Shown here: piece after piece, positions 29,274-36,477 of the stretch
How the letters are laid out: each line of letters begins with the position of its first letter
Position numbering within the stretch: the stretch's first letter is position 1
Source: a virus
Reading direction: 5' to 3' (one strand)
Virus record (IMG/VR): IMGVR_UViG_3300045999_009250
Coordinates: 107,685-171,684 of that record
Length of the DNA stretch: 64,000 bases
Notes under the pieces: model-generated
Told to the model about the DNA's origin: nothing
The model's input: only the letters and a program-made list of their open reading frames with translations
The model's database searches: none
Position numbers and translations under genes: made by a program

Positions 29274-29348
29274 AAGTTAAGTGGTTCAGAGTTGGTCGTC
29301 TGATTACCTAAATTAGTAAACATACAGGTTCGAATCCTGTCCTGACTA
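29239..29348 (+). tRNA. tRNA-like element E with long variable arm
   Basis: 110 nt. AGTCAGG/CCTGACT acceptor, Leu-like D arm (GCGGAATGGTAGACGT), T arm ACAGG-TTCGAAT-CCTGT, variable arm CTGATT/AATTAG (29300-29316). The anticodon stem GGCC/GGTC closes a loop of about 25 nt that can form an inner hairpin TTGAA/TTCAG. No anticodon assigned. Overlaps the end of ORF 29052. Confidence 0.66.
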
Positions 29349-29353
29349 CAAAG

Positions 29354-29551
29354 ATGAAAAACAAAAAATTATTTACATATTTTAGAGAAGGTGACTACTG
29401 GATGTGCTATAGTCAAAAACTAAAAATAATAGGCTATGGTAAATCAAAGCAAGACGCTTATGAACTGTTCCTATTTGTTTGGAATTATATATTAACCGAA
29501 TATAAACACAAGAAAAATGAAGTATCTAAAACCAGAAGAAATTCTAAATAA
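29354..29551 (+). CDS. Hypothetical protein
   Basis: 65 residues: FTYFREGDYWMCYSQKLKIIGYGKSKQDAYELF resembles a HicB/DUF1902-type strand-helix unit, but no toxin partner is visible. Begins 5 nt after element E and overlaps the next ORF by 35 nt. Confidence 0.58.
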   Translation: MKNKKLFTYFREGDYWMCYSQKLKIIGYGKSKQDAYELFLFVWNYILTEYKHKKNEVSKTRRNSK

Positions 29552-29717
29552 TCCTGATTACATCCAAATGAAACCAAAAACGTACGTTTGGGGTGTAAGT
29601 AATGTAAATGATATTACTCACTACACTTGTATACCATTTAATGACAATGGGTGGGAAGCCGTGTTATATTACCGATTTGTAGGGTCTATAACGCAAGATC
29701 AACCGCAAAATACATAA
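29517..29717 (+). CDS. Hypothetical protein
   Basis: 66 residues (YLKPEEILNNPDYIQMKPKTY, then GWEAVLYYRFVG). Not recognised. Last gene of the tRNA-like operon; 150 nt without a gene follow up to 29870. Confidence 0.55.
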   Translation: MKYLKPEEILNNPDYIQMKPKTYVWGVSNVNDITHYTCIPFNDNGWEAVLYYRFVGSITQDQPQNT

Positions 29718-29825
29718 GGCATCGCCTAACGTAATATACACTTATAGACATATAAGGGATCGTATATATGGATTGATGGATTGAGTAGGGTCAACTGCTG
29801 TTTATAAAGAATCTTCCACTATAGC

Positions 29826-29854
29826 TTGGATATTAAATAATTTTATAGTATATT
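29826..29854 (+). promoter_or_regulatory. Early-type promoter before 29870
   Basis: TTGG at 29826-29829, 19 nt, TATATT at 29849-29854. Confidence 0.7.
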
Positions 29855-29869
29855 GATATTTTAAAAGTT

Positions 29870-30103
29870 ATGAGTCAAAAACTAAACCGCACAGCAAAAC
29901 AAGCGTTCTTCTCAGCTCGCCAAAGAAAAGGCGACGCTGTTCGCTTATCAGAAAAAACAGGCTACTCTGTTTCTCACGTTAATAACGTGATGGCAGGTAG
30001 ACGCAACGTTCCACAATTACTTGCTAATGAAATGTACAAAATTTCAAAACGCAGAATGAAGAATAGTGAAAAAGAAATCACTGTCTTTGTTTTTGAGTGG
30101 TAA
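29870..30103 (+). CDS. Helix-turn-helix DNA-binding protein (XRE-like)
   Basis: 77 residues, basic. GDAVRLSEKTGYSVSHVNNVMAGRRNVP is an HTH of the Cro/XRE type, where the second helix is SVSHVNNVM. Likely a small transcription regulator acting on DNA near its own gene; target unknown. Stands alone between a promoter and a terminator. The 5' half of the coding DNA has balanced codon use. Confidence 0.78.
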   Translation: MSQKLNRTAKQAFFSARQRKGDAVRLSEKTGYSVSHVNNVMAGRRNVPQLLANEMYKISKRRMKNSEKEITVFVFEW

Positions 30104-30128
30104 CATCAAATCCATTTTATTTATTTTC

Positions 30129-30155
30129 AAGCCCCTTTTCAGGGGCTTTTTTTAT
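30129..30155 (+). terminator. Rho-independent terminator
   Basis: AAGCCCC / GGGGCTT stem with TTTTCA loop, then a long T-run. Confidence 0.9.
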
Positions 30156-30161
30156 TTTAGT

Positions 30162-30195
30162 TTGGCAATAAGAAAAAAAGGCGCTATATTTATAA
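30162..30195 (+). promoter_or_regulatory. Promoter of the tRNA cluster
   Basis: TTGG at 30162-30165, 19 nt, TATATT at 30185-30190, then TATAAC, so it also reads as a late-type box. Confidence 0.7.
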
Positions 30196-30340
30196 CATAA
30201 CAATGCAGTACCACGATGCTTCCCGTAAGAACAGCACACTTCAGTGGTCTTTTCGTCAAACAAGTGAATAGCCCAAGGCATAAGCTAAATTGACACCCCT
30301 AAATAAGACTACTTGATCAATAGACACTGTTTAGGATTTG
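30196..30340 (+). other. Leader RNA region of the tRNA cluster
   Basis: About 145 nt transcribed ahead of tRNA-Thr with no ORF. Possible pairings (CCAC with GTGG, ACTT with AAGT) hint at structure, but none is decisive. Could be plain leader or another small RNA. Confidence 0.4.
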
Positions 30341-30413
30341 GCCACTTTAGCTCAGCTGGTAGAGTAACTGATTTGTAATCAGTAGGTCGTTGGTTCGATC
30401 CCGACAAGTGGCT
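30341..30413 (+). tRNA. tRNA-Thr (TGT)
   Basis: Complete cloverleaf: acceptor GCCACTT/AAGTGGC, D arm with AGCTGGTAGAG, anticodon stem CTGAT/ATCAG with loop TTTGTAA (anticodon TGT, reads ACA), T arm GTTGG-TTCGATC-CCGAC, discriminator T followed by CCC. Reads an A-ending codon, which suits this AT-rich genome. Confidence 0.95.
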
Positions 30414-30418
30414 CCCGG

Positions 30419-30511
30419 ATATTAATATATCGAGAAACGCTTCTTTGGTAGATATATTAGTATAAACAACCAGTCACTGTAGTCTCTAAGGAGCGGTGTG
30501 AACGAAGAAGC
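30419..30511 (+). ncRNA. Structured RNA between tRNA-Thr and tRNA-Met (possible pseudoknot)
   Basis: A 13-bp stem pairs 30419-30431 with 30451-30463 (one G-U) around a 19-nt loop. The loop segment GCTTCTT (30439-30445) is complementary to AAGAAGC (30505-30511), which would form an H-type pseudoknot. A CTC/GAG hairpin lies between. It has no ORF and no T-tract, so it is unlikely to be a terminator. Function unknown; it could aid tRNA processing or be a separate small RNA. Confidence 0.45.
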
Positions 30512-30517
30512 AAAAAT

Positions 30518-30588
30518 TGCGGTGGTAGTGTAATGGTAACATTCAGGCCTCATAAGCCCGAGTCACGGTTCGAATCCGGCGACCGCAA
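30518..30588 (+). tRNA. tRNA-Met-type (CAT)
   Basis: Anticodon arm CAGGC-CTCATAA-GCCCG with anticodon CAT, D loop with AATGGTAA, T loop GGTTCGAATCC, acceptor based on GCGGT/ACCGC. The acceptor/T-stem junction has one or two mismatches, so exact ends are uncertain by 1-2 nt. CAT could also be a lysidine-modified Ile tRNA. Mismatches hint at relaxed constraint. Confidence 0.78.
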
Positions 30589-30593
30589 CAAAT

Positions 30594-30667
30594 AGGTCTA
30601 TGGTGAAATGGTATCATAATGAGCTCCAACCTCATTGTTTAGGGTTCGAATCCTTATAGGCCTGCCA
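30594..30667 (+). tRNA. tRNA-Trp (CCA)
   Basis: Acceptor AGGTCTA/TAGGCCT, anticodon arm ATGAG-CTCCAAC-CTCAT with anticodon CCA, T arm TAGGG-TTCGAAT-CCTTA, discriminator G and an encoded CCA tail (30665-30667). It is the only one of the three with encoded CCA. Confidence 0.93.
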
Positions 30668-30730
30668 AATATGCTATAATTAATACGCTTTGTTATTAAA
30701 AAATTAATCTAATATTTTATTTGTTTATCC

Positions 30731-30739
30731 ATATTTATT
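30731..30739 (+). promoter_or_regulatory. Late-type box, partial
   Basis: ATATTTATT directly before the ATG at 30740. Confidence 0.45.
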
Positions 30740-31636
30740 ATGGACAAACTTATGAAAGTCTATAATTTATCAGGAGGAGCCACTAAAATTGGAGCATTAT
30801 TTGCTAAATCAGAGCGAATTATAAAAGAATTTGGATATAGGCCAGACATTATTACTGGTGTATCTTCAGGTGCTTTATTATCTTTACCTATTGCCTTAGG
30901 TAAGTGGGATCAATTAAAGAGTTTAGTACTTAGTATTACTCCAGATGATATATTTGATAATAAACCTGTAAATAAAAAAGGACAAATAACTTTCAAAGGT
31001 GTATGGAGATTGTTATTAGGTAAACCTTCGTTAGGAACTCAAAATAATTTATATTTAAAACTGTCTAGTTTAGTCACTGAAAAAGATTTCTATAAATATG
31101 TGAATGGCGATTATCCTAAAATATATGTTGGAGTAGTTAATTTTAACACAGGTGGATTTGAATTAATTGATATTAGTAGTTGTACTTATGATCAATATTT
31201 AGATTATACAATGGCTTCTGCATCAATTCCTTTTGCTGTTGAGGGTGTTGAAATTAATGGTGATATATATTTTGACGGAGGTGTATTACACCACACATGT
31301 ACTAATGAATTAATAAGAAAATACAAAGATAAAATAACACATTGTATTACAGTATTTTCTAGACCAAAAACAATCGACACTTCTTACGAGCTATTTAGTC
31401 AAATTGATATAACTCAAGTATTAAAACAATATGAATATATTACAACATCTTTTACAAGTCTTAATGATCAAAAGATAGAAAAAGAATTGTGTAAACAATA
31501 TAAAATAAAAAATTTACAAGTATTTAGTCCTAAGGTATTAAAATCATTATATGATACAGATCCTGATAGGTTAAAAGAATTATATGTAAGAAGTTATAAT
31601 ATAGAAGATAAAAAATATTACACAGATTATATATGA
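30740..31636 (+). CDS. Patatin-like phospholipase
   Basis: 298 residues. Glycine-rich oxyanion loop LSGGATKIGA near the start, nucleophile in GVSSGA (Ser near residue 41), and the catalytic Asp in FDGGV near residue 179, giving the patatin Ser-Asp dyad. Hydrolyses acyl chains of phospholipids. It is directly upstream of, and overlaps by 4 nt, a holin-like gene followed by an endolysin, so I infer a role in host lysis, perhaps on the outer membrane. A role in defence escape is an alternative. No signal peptide. Confidence 0.88.
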   Translation: MDKLMKVYNLSGGATKIGALFAKSERIIKEFGYRPDIITGVSSGALLSLPIALGKWDQLKSLVLSITPDDIFDNKPVNKKGQITFKGVWRLLLGKPSLGTQNNLYLKLSSLVTEKDFYKYVNGDYPKIYVGVVNFNTGGFELIDISSCTYDQYLDYTMASASIPFAVEGVEINGDIYFDGGVLHHTCTNELIRKYKDKITHCITVFSRPKTIDTSYELFSQIDITQVLKQYEYITTSFTSLNDQKIEKELCKQYKIKNLQVFSPKVLKSLYDTDPDRLKELYVRSYNIEDKKYYTDYI

Positions 31637-31872
31637 AAAAGTTTATAACAGATATGTTTTCCTCTAAAGAGGGAGTATCTCATAAAAGAGTACTAGGAGC
31701 TATAGGATTTATTTCCTTAATAGTTTATATGTTTATATATCAAACAGATATCTCAGTAGAAGCTGTAGAATATACAACTATAGCTTACGGTTTAGGAACT
31801 GTAGCTGAAAAATTTAGTAGAAGAAATAAAAAAGAAACCGAAGAACCCGTTATAGAACAAATACAAGAATAA
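31633..31872 (+). CDS. Holin-like membrane protein
   Basis: 79 residues. SHKRVLGAIGFISLIVYMFIY and a second, weaker span EAVEYTTIAYGLGTVAEKF, then a charged tail. This order (SxKR-VLG..., GLG-x-x-EKF) is typical of small holins of Bacteroidota phages. Forms inner-membrane holes for lysis. It overlaps patatin by 4 nt and precedes the endolysin by 2 nt. Confidence 0.78.
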   Translation: MKKFITDMFSSKEGVSHKRVLGAIGFISLIVYMFIYQTDISVEAVEYTTIAYGLGTVAEKFSRRNKKETEEPVIEQIQE

Positions 31873-31874
31873 TT

Positions 31875-32399
31875 ATGGATAATTTAACTTTAGAAAGAAT
31901 TAAAACACTTCACCCAGATATAAGAACTGAGGCTTTACAGATGTACACTGAAATATGTTCTGTGTTACCTAAAAATGTAATTTGTAGATTTGCTCATACT
32001 CTTAGAACTAATGAAGAACAAAATCAACTTTATGCTCAAGGAAGAACAAAATTATTTGATAGTAAAGGTAAAAGATTAGGTATTGTAACTAATGCTAAAG
32101 GTGGTCAAAGTTATCACAACTATGGTTTAGCTATTGATATTGTTTTATTAGTAGATAGAGATGGAAATGGTACTTATGAATCAGCATCTTGGGATGTAAA
32201 TGGTGATTTTGATAAAGACGGTGTAGCAGATTGGAATGAAATTACTATAATATTTTTAAAATACGGTTGGAAATATCTTATAGATAAAAAAGGTAAAAGA
32301 TGGGATTTTCCTCATTTTCAAAAAACCTTTGGTAAAACAATTAAACAACTACAAACAATTAAAAAACAACCTGGAACCTCGTATCCTTTGTTTAAATAA
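31875..32399 (+). CDS. Endolysin, M15-family peptidase
   Basis: 174 residues. Zinc peptidase of the D-Ala-D-Ala carboxypeptidase / L-Ala-D-Glu endopeptidase group: R-F-A-H-TLRTNEEQNQLYAQGRT, the SYHNYGLAID zinc motif (His and Asp near residues 81-88) and DFPHFQ with the third ligand near 147. Cleaves peptidoglycan peptide stems. No signal peptide, so it depends on the holin. Confidence 0.92.
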   Translation: MDNLTLERIKTLHPDIRTEALQMYTEICSVLPKNVICRFAHTLRTNEEQNQLYAQGRTKLFDSKGKRLGIVTNAKGGQSYHNYGLAIDIVLLVDRDGNGTYESASWDVNGDFDKDGVADWNEITIIFLKYGWKYLIDKKGKRWDFPHFQKTFGKTIKQLQTIKKQPGTSYPLFK

Positions 32400-32465
32400 T
32401 ATTTTTATATATAATCGATGTACTTATTGATTATTATAAGATAATACGTTATATACACTATAAAT

Positions 32466-32882
32466 ATGAATATAGACAAAATTTTCAATATGTTTGAACC
32501 AGAAGTTAAACCAGCTCCTGAAAATATTGTATTGGTAGATTTTAAAGATCATCCTTATTACTGGGTAGGGATGTTTAAAAAAATTATGTTAAATTATGAT
32601 TTATTTAGTAAAAAATTTATTTCATTATTTCGTGAAGATGGTTCTAAAGTAAATATGGCTGATGTTGAAAAAGCAGGTGAACATTTTGTGTATGAAAGAG
32701 CCTGGGAGTATATTAGTAAATTAGATATTACAATACCACTTCATTTATCATCATTATTACAACTCAGAGATCATACATTAATTAAAAATCTAAACAAAAT
32801 ACTTTTACATCTTCAGGACAATGAAGAATATGAAAAATGTGCTCATATTTTTAAAATAGTAGAAGCTTTAAAAAAAGATTAA
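32466..32882 (+). CDS. Hypothetical protein
   Basis: 138 residues, helical C-terminal part (LHLSSLLQLRDHTLIKNLNKILLHLQ). Of a type common in Bacteroidota T4-like phages, role unknown. The leader has a weak TTGA-N19-TATATA, ACAC block. Confidence 0.62.
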   Translation: MNIDKIFNMFEPEVKPAPENIVLVDFKDHPYYWVGMFKKIMLNYDLFSKKFISLFREDGSKVNMADVEKAGEHFVYERAWEYISKLDITIPLHLSSLLQLRDHTLIKNLNKILLHLQDNEEYEKCAHIFKIVEALKKD

Positions 32883-32889
32883 CTTTAGC

Positions 32890-32918
32890 TTGGATACCCA
32901 GGATTTCTCTTGTATCTT
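32890..32918 (+). promoter_or_regulatory. Early-type promoter before 32944
   Basis: TTGG at 32890-32893, 19 nt, TATCTT at 32913-32918. Confidence 0.6.
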
Positions 32919-32943
32919 CTTAATCATATTAAAAAATGTAATT

Positions 32944-33141
32944 ATGAAAAACAGAGAAATAATAATGAGGAGATTAGAAACAATAGAATCTAATATGTCT
33001 AAATTAGACTTTATCCTAAAAAGACAGGGTAGTAGAGAAGAATTTGAAGATGTAATAGCCGATGTTAAAGATAAAGTTAATGAAGCTAAAGCGTTTGTTC
33101 AACAAGAACCACTATCACCGGGAGAAATTAATCAATATTAA
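32944..33141 (+). CDS. Small coiled-coil protein
   Basis: 65 residues, mainly helix (RRLETIESNMSKLDFILKR) ending EPLSPGEINQY. A longer frame from 32890 would include the promoter and is rejected. Not recognised. Confidence 0.6.
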   Translation: MKNREIIMRRLETIESNMSKLDFILKRQGSREEFEDVIADVKDKVNEAKAFVQQEPLSPGEINQY

Positions 33142-33146
33142 TAGTT

Positions 33147-33917
33147 ATGCAGTTAGAAGCTAAAGAAATCCAACAAAATTGGGTTCGAATGATGGGTTTT
33201 ATTGAAGACCACATTTCTGAACCACGTAGAACTAAGTTAATGGAATTTTATAATAAATTTCAAGAGCGAATTATTATGATGCCTGCTGCACATAAAAAAG
33301 AATACCACAATTCATTCCCTGGAGGTTATGTAGATCATGTTAATCGTGTTATTACATGTGCTCTTAATTTACATGATTTGTGGGGTCAAATGGGAGCTGA
33401 TTTGAATACTTATACTAAAGAAGAATTAGTATTTTCTGCTCTAAATCATGATTTAGGTAAAATGGGGGATGAAGAACATGAATCTTATATTGAACAAGAT
33501 GATAAATGGAGACGCGAAAAATTAGGTGAAGATTATAAATTTAATAATAAATTAGCATTTGCATCTGTACCTGATAGAGGATTATTCTTATTACAAGATC
33601 ATGATATAAAATATACATTTAATGAAATGATTACTATTCAGACTCATGATGGTTTATATGATGAAGGTAATAAAAAATATTTAATGTCTTATTCTCCAGA
33701 ACAAAAACCACGTACTTCATTACCTTTTATTGTTCATCAAGCTGATTTAATGGCTGCTCGTATTGAATTTGAAAAAGAATGGTTACCTAAATTTAATGGT
33801 GAAATTACAGAAGCTCCTAAAAAAATATCTACTTCAGAAACTAAAACTAATGTTAAACAAAAAGCACTAGGTACAGTTAAAAGTGAAGGATTAAAAAATT
33901 TATTAGATAGTCTATGA
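33147..33917 (+). CDS. HD-domain phosphohydrolase
   Basis: 256 residues. Metal-binding HD superfamily: first His in GGYVDHVNRVI (near residue 60), the HD pair in SALNHDLGKMGD (near 111), further His in LLQDHDIKY and TIQTHDGLYDE, and an Asp in VHQADLMAAR. Related to HDIG-type nucleotide or nucleic-acid phosphohydrolases; substrate unknown. The position next to the late sigma gene is common in T4-like genomes of this host group. Confidence 0.82.
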   Translation: MQLEAKEIQQNWVRMMGFIEDHISEPRRTKLMEFYNKFQERIIMMPAAHKKEYHNSFPGGYVDHVNRVITCALNLHDLWGQMGADLNTYTKEELVFSALNHDLGKMGDEEHESYIEQDDKWRREKLGEDYKFNNKLAFASVPDRGLFLLQDHDIKYTFNEMITIQTHDGLYDEGNKKYLMSYSPEQKPRTSLPFIVHQADLMAARIEFEKEWLPKFNGEITEAPKKISTSETKTNVKQKALGTVKSEGLKNLLDSL

Positions 33918-34189
33918 TATTCTTACTTATTTTTCTAGTAATATTATGTGCTGTACTAGGATTTACTACTTATAATCTTCTAAAGAAAAACGAAGCCCAA
34001 GAAGATATATTATCCAGTTATATGACATACTTAAATAAAATGTCAGATATAATTGAATTTTCAGATAAAAAAATGAAAGAAGTAGATGAAAAAGGTTCCT
34101 TTAAAAGTGATGATGAGGTTGGTTTTTTCTTTGAGCAAATTAAAGCTCTTCAAGATATACTAAATTCATTTAACGTAAAAAATATCTAA
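33914..34189 (+). CDS. Single-span membrane protein
   Basis: 91 residues: N-terminal span IFLLIFLVILCAVLGFTTY, then a charged helix-rich domain with KMSDIIEFSDKKMKEV. Overlaps the HD gene by 4 nt and ends 1 nt before the sigma gene, a conserved-looking arrangement. Function unknown. Confidence 0.65.
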   Translation: MIFLLIFLVILCAVLGFTTYNLLKKNEAQEDILSSYMTYLNKMSDIIEFSDKKMKEVDEKGSFKSDDEVGFFFEQIKALQDILNSFNVKNI

Positions 34190-34190
34190 T

Positions 34191-34901
34191 ATGGAAGAAT
34201 TAGTAGTAAAGAAAAAGAAAAAAAGTGTTCAATATTTTACTAAAGAAACAGAAGATGCTATTGTAAGATATAATAATACTGAGGATCCTGAGGAACGTTC
34301 GAATATCTATAGAGATGAAATCCATTATGCTTTCTTTAAATTAACAGAAAACATTATTCATACTTTTAAATTTTATTATACTGAAGTAGAAAATATAGAA
34401 GATTTACAACACGAAATTATAACATTTTTATTATCTAAAATACACAGATTTAATCCTGAAAATGGAGCTAAAGCATATTCCTATTTTGGAACTATTACCA
34501 AAAGATGGCTAATTTTATATAATCAGAAAAACTATAAAAAAAGAGTTGATAATATTGATATAGAAGTATTAGAAGAAGATGAAAATCACTCATATGAACT
34601 TGAAGATACTCAACCAATAGAACGTTTATCTTATTATATAGATGAATATGTTAAATATTGTACCGAAAATATATTTATAATGTTTCCTAAATCAGAAGAT
34701 GCTCAAATAGCTGATGCTGTATTAGAATTATTTCGTAAAAGAGAACATTTAGATATTTTTAATAAAAAAGCACTTTACATCTATATTCGTGAAATAATAG
34801 ATGCTAAAACACCTAAAATTACAAAAATAACAAATCAACTATACGATGTATTTAGAAAAGGATACTCGTTTTATTTAGAAAATGAATATATAAAATTCTA
34901 A
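34191..34901 (+). CDS. Late sigma factor, T4 gp55-like
   Basis: 236 residues. The centre reads EDLQHEIITFLLSKIHRFNPENGAKAYSYFGTITKRWLI, the sigma region 2 type helix pair shared by T4 gp55-like proteins and ending in the aromatic core element. An acidic linker and a helical C-terminus follow. It would direct host RNA polymerase to late promoters; the AATATTTATAA boxes before the structural genes are the obvious candidates. It lies just before the baseplate genes. The DNA-loading clamp and coactivator partners are not in the window. Confidence 0.8.
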   Translation: MEELVVKKKKKSVQYFTKETEDAIVRYNNTEDPEERSNIYRDEIHYAFFKLTENIIHTFKFYYTEVENIEDLQHEIITFLLSKIHRFNPENGAKAYSYFGTITKRWLILYNQKNYKKRVDNIDIEVLEEDENHSYELEDTQPIERLSYYIDEYVKYCTENIFIMFPKSEDAQIADAVLELFRKREHLDIFNKKALYIYIREIIDAKTPKITKITNQLYDVFRKGYSFYLENEYIKF

Positions 34902-34915
34902 CATTAATATTTATA

Positions 34916-34926
34916 ATAAAAAATTA
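34916..34926 (+). promoter_or_regulatory. Late-type box
   Basis: AATATTTATAA before 34934; a second ATATATTTAT lies just before the ATG. Confidence 0.6.
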
Positions 34927-34933
34927 TATATTT

Positions 34934-35269
34934 ATGTCACAATTTGATAATATTGTTTTTGGTAAAAAGAAATTTTCACATCTGTTAGAAGAAATCTATA
35001 ATAATCAAAAGAAAAAAGACACTCAATTAGTAGCTCTTATAAATGAATTAAAACCATTAATATCTGAGATAGGAGATGCTACATTGATTGTTCCTTTAAT
35101 AAAAGAATACTTAGAAATAAGTGTTAAAAATGATGATTTATTAATTAAAATGGCAGCATTAGCACAACGTGCTATGCAAACACAATCAGTAGATGGGACA
35201 TTAACAATTTCAGATGAAGAAAAAGAACAATTACTTTCAGCTGTAAATGAATTAAAAGGAGGTAAATAA
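34934..35269 (+). CDS. Hypothetical virion-region protein
   Basis: 111 residues, helical (FSHLLEEIYNNQKKKDTQLVALINELKP). First gene of the structural block; ends in the next start (TAATG). Possibly a small tail or baseplate protein; not recognised. Confidence 0.6.
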   Translation: MSQFDNIVFGKKKFSHLLEEIYNNQKKKDTQLVALINELKPLISEIGDATLIVPLIKEYLEISVKNDDLLIKMAALAQRAMQTQSVDGTLTISDEEKEQLLSAVNELKGGK

Positions 35270-36477
35270 TGAGTACCTATGGTTTTAAGAAAGTTAATAA
35301 TATTATTACTAATAATCAAATTCCAAATACAGGAATTAACAATGAATTATTAACTGTAGTACGTGTTAAAAGTATAGTTTTAGATGAAACTCATCCTAGA
35401 TTTAAAGATCTTGGAGAGTGGGATGCTTTAGGTACTATAGAATACGAAAATGTAATAAAACCAAATATTATAAATCCTCTTCCAACAGCAAAACCATTAT
35501 ATGGTAATATAAAAAATTATCCATTAATTAATGAAATTGTTTATATATTATCTCTTCCAAGTACATTAATAGGACAACTAACATCAAATACAATTTCATA
35601 TTATGTTAGTACTGTTGCTCTTTGGAATCATCCACACCACAATGCTTATCCTTCTAATTCTAATGAAAAACCACCAACACAACAAAAAGGATATAATCAA
35701 ACAGAATTAGGAAATACTAGCAAAATAACTAACCAAACATTAAAAGTAAATTTAGGTAACACTTTTGAAGAACGTTCTAATATACATCCATTATTACCTT
35801 TTGAAGGTGATGTTATATATGAAGGAAGATGGGGGAATAGTATAAGATTAGGATCAACTGTTACTACAAAACCACCAATTGATAGTCCTTTAAATAATTG
35901 GTCTAAACGTCCAAGTACTTCAGGAGATCCTATTTTAATATTAAGAAATGGACAAGGTAAACAAACCGAAGAAGGTTGGTTACCAATAGAAGAAGATATT
36001 AATAATAATGAATCTTCTATTTATTTAACAAGTACACAAAATATTCCTTTAGAAGCAGCTAGTACTAATTATACTAGCTATAAAACAGCACCAACCTCAC
36101 CAAACAAATACTCAGGCAAACAAGTAATGATAAGTTCAGGTAGATTAGTTTTTGATTCTTCGGAAGATCATATTTTACTAAGTTCAGCAAAAAGTATTAG
36201 TCTAAGCTCTAATTCAGGAGTTAATATTGATACTTCTCAGTTTATAGTTCAAAGTTCAAATGTTTATTTAGGATCTAAAGATGCTACTGAATCAATGATT
36301 AAAGGAGATTTATTAATAGCTGAATTACAAAAGTTATTAATTCAAATACAGTTATTATCAACTGCATTACAATCGGTTCCTCAAGCAGCATCAGCCGCAC
36401 AGTTAGTATTATCTGAATTACCTAAAATATCTGCTGATTTAGAAAAAACAAAATCTAATGTAAATAAATTAATATAA
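35269..36477 (+). CDS. Baseplate hub/spike protein (gp5-type, no lysozyme)
   Basis: 402 residues. The N-terminal VVRVKSIVLDETHPRF begins an OB-like domain; PFEGDVIYEGRWGNSIRLGST is the conserved block of phage baseplate spike proteins of the gp5 group. The second half has serine-rich beta repeats (LLSSAKSISLSSNSGVNI) as in beta-helical spikes and ends in a helix (LIQIQLLSTALQSVPQAASAAQ). No lysozyme motif is seen. Likely forms the central spike. Confidence 0.72.
   Translation: MSTYGFKKVNNIITNNQIPNTGINNELLTVVRVKSIVLDETHPRFKDLGEWDALGTIEYENVIKPNIINPLPTAKPLYGNIKNYPLINEIVYILSLPSTLIGQLTSNTISYYVSTVALWNHPHHNAYPSNSNEKPPTQQKGYNQTELGNTSKITNQTLKVNLGNTFEERSNIHPLLPFEGDVIYEGRWGNSIRLGSTVTTKPPIDSPLNNWSKRPSTSGDPILILRNGQGKQTEEGWLPIEEDINNNESSIYLTSTQNIPLEAASTNYTSYKTAPTSPNKYSGKQVMISSGRLVFDSSEDHILLSSAKSISLSSNSGVNIDTSQFIVQSSNVYLGSKDATESMIKGDLLIAELQKLLIQIQLLSTALQSVPQAASAAQLVLSELPKISADLEKTKSNVNKLI

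Noticed and set aside
26053-29348. Group I or group II introns in the tRNA-like elements
   Set aside because: Inserts are only 20-35 nt simple hairpins, far too short for self-splicing introns.
20757-29348. Retron, DGR or other reverse-transcriptase-linked RNA system
   Set aside because: Structured non-coding RNA invited the idea, but no reverse transcriptase motif (YxDD) or template/variable repeat pair is present in the window.
30414-30517. Rho-independent terminator between tRNA-Thr and tRNA-Met
   Set aside because: The long stem has no downstream T-tract and the tRNAs on both sides probably share one transcript.
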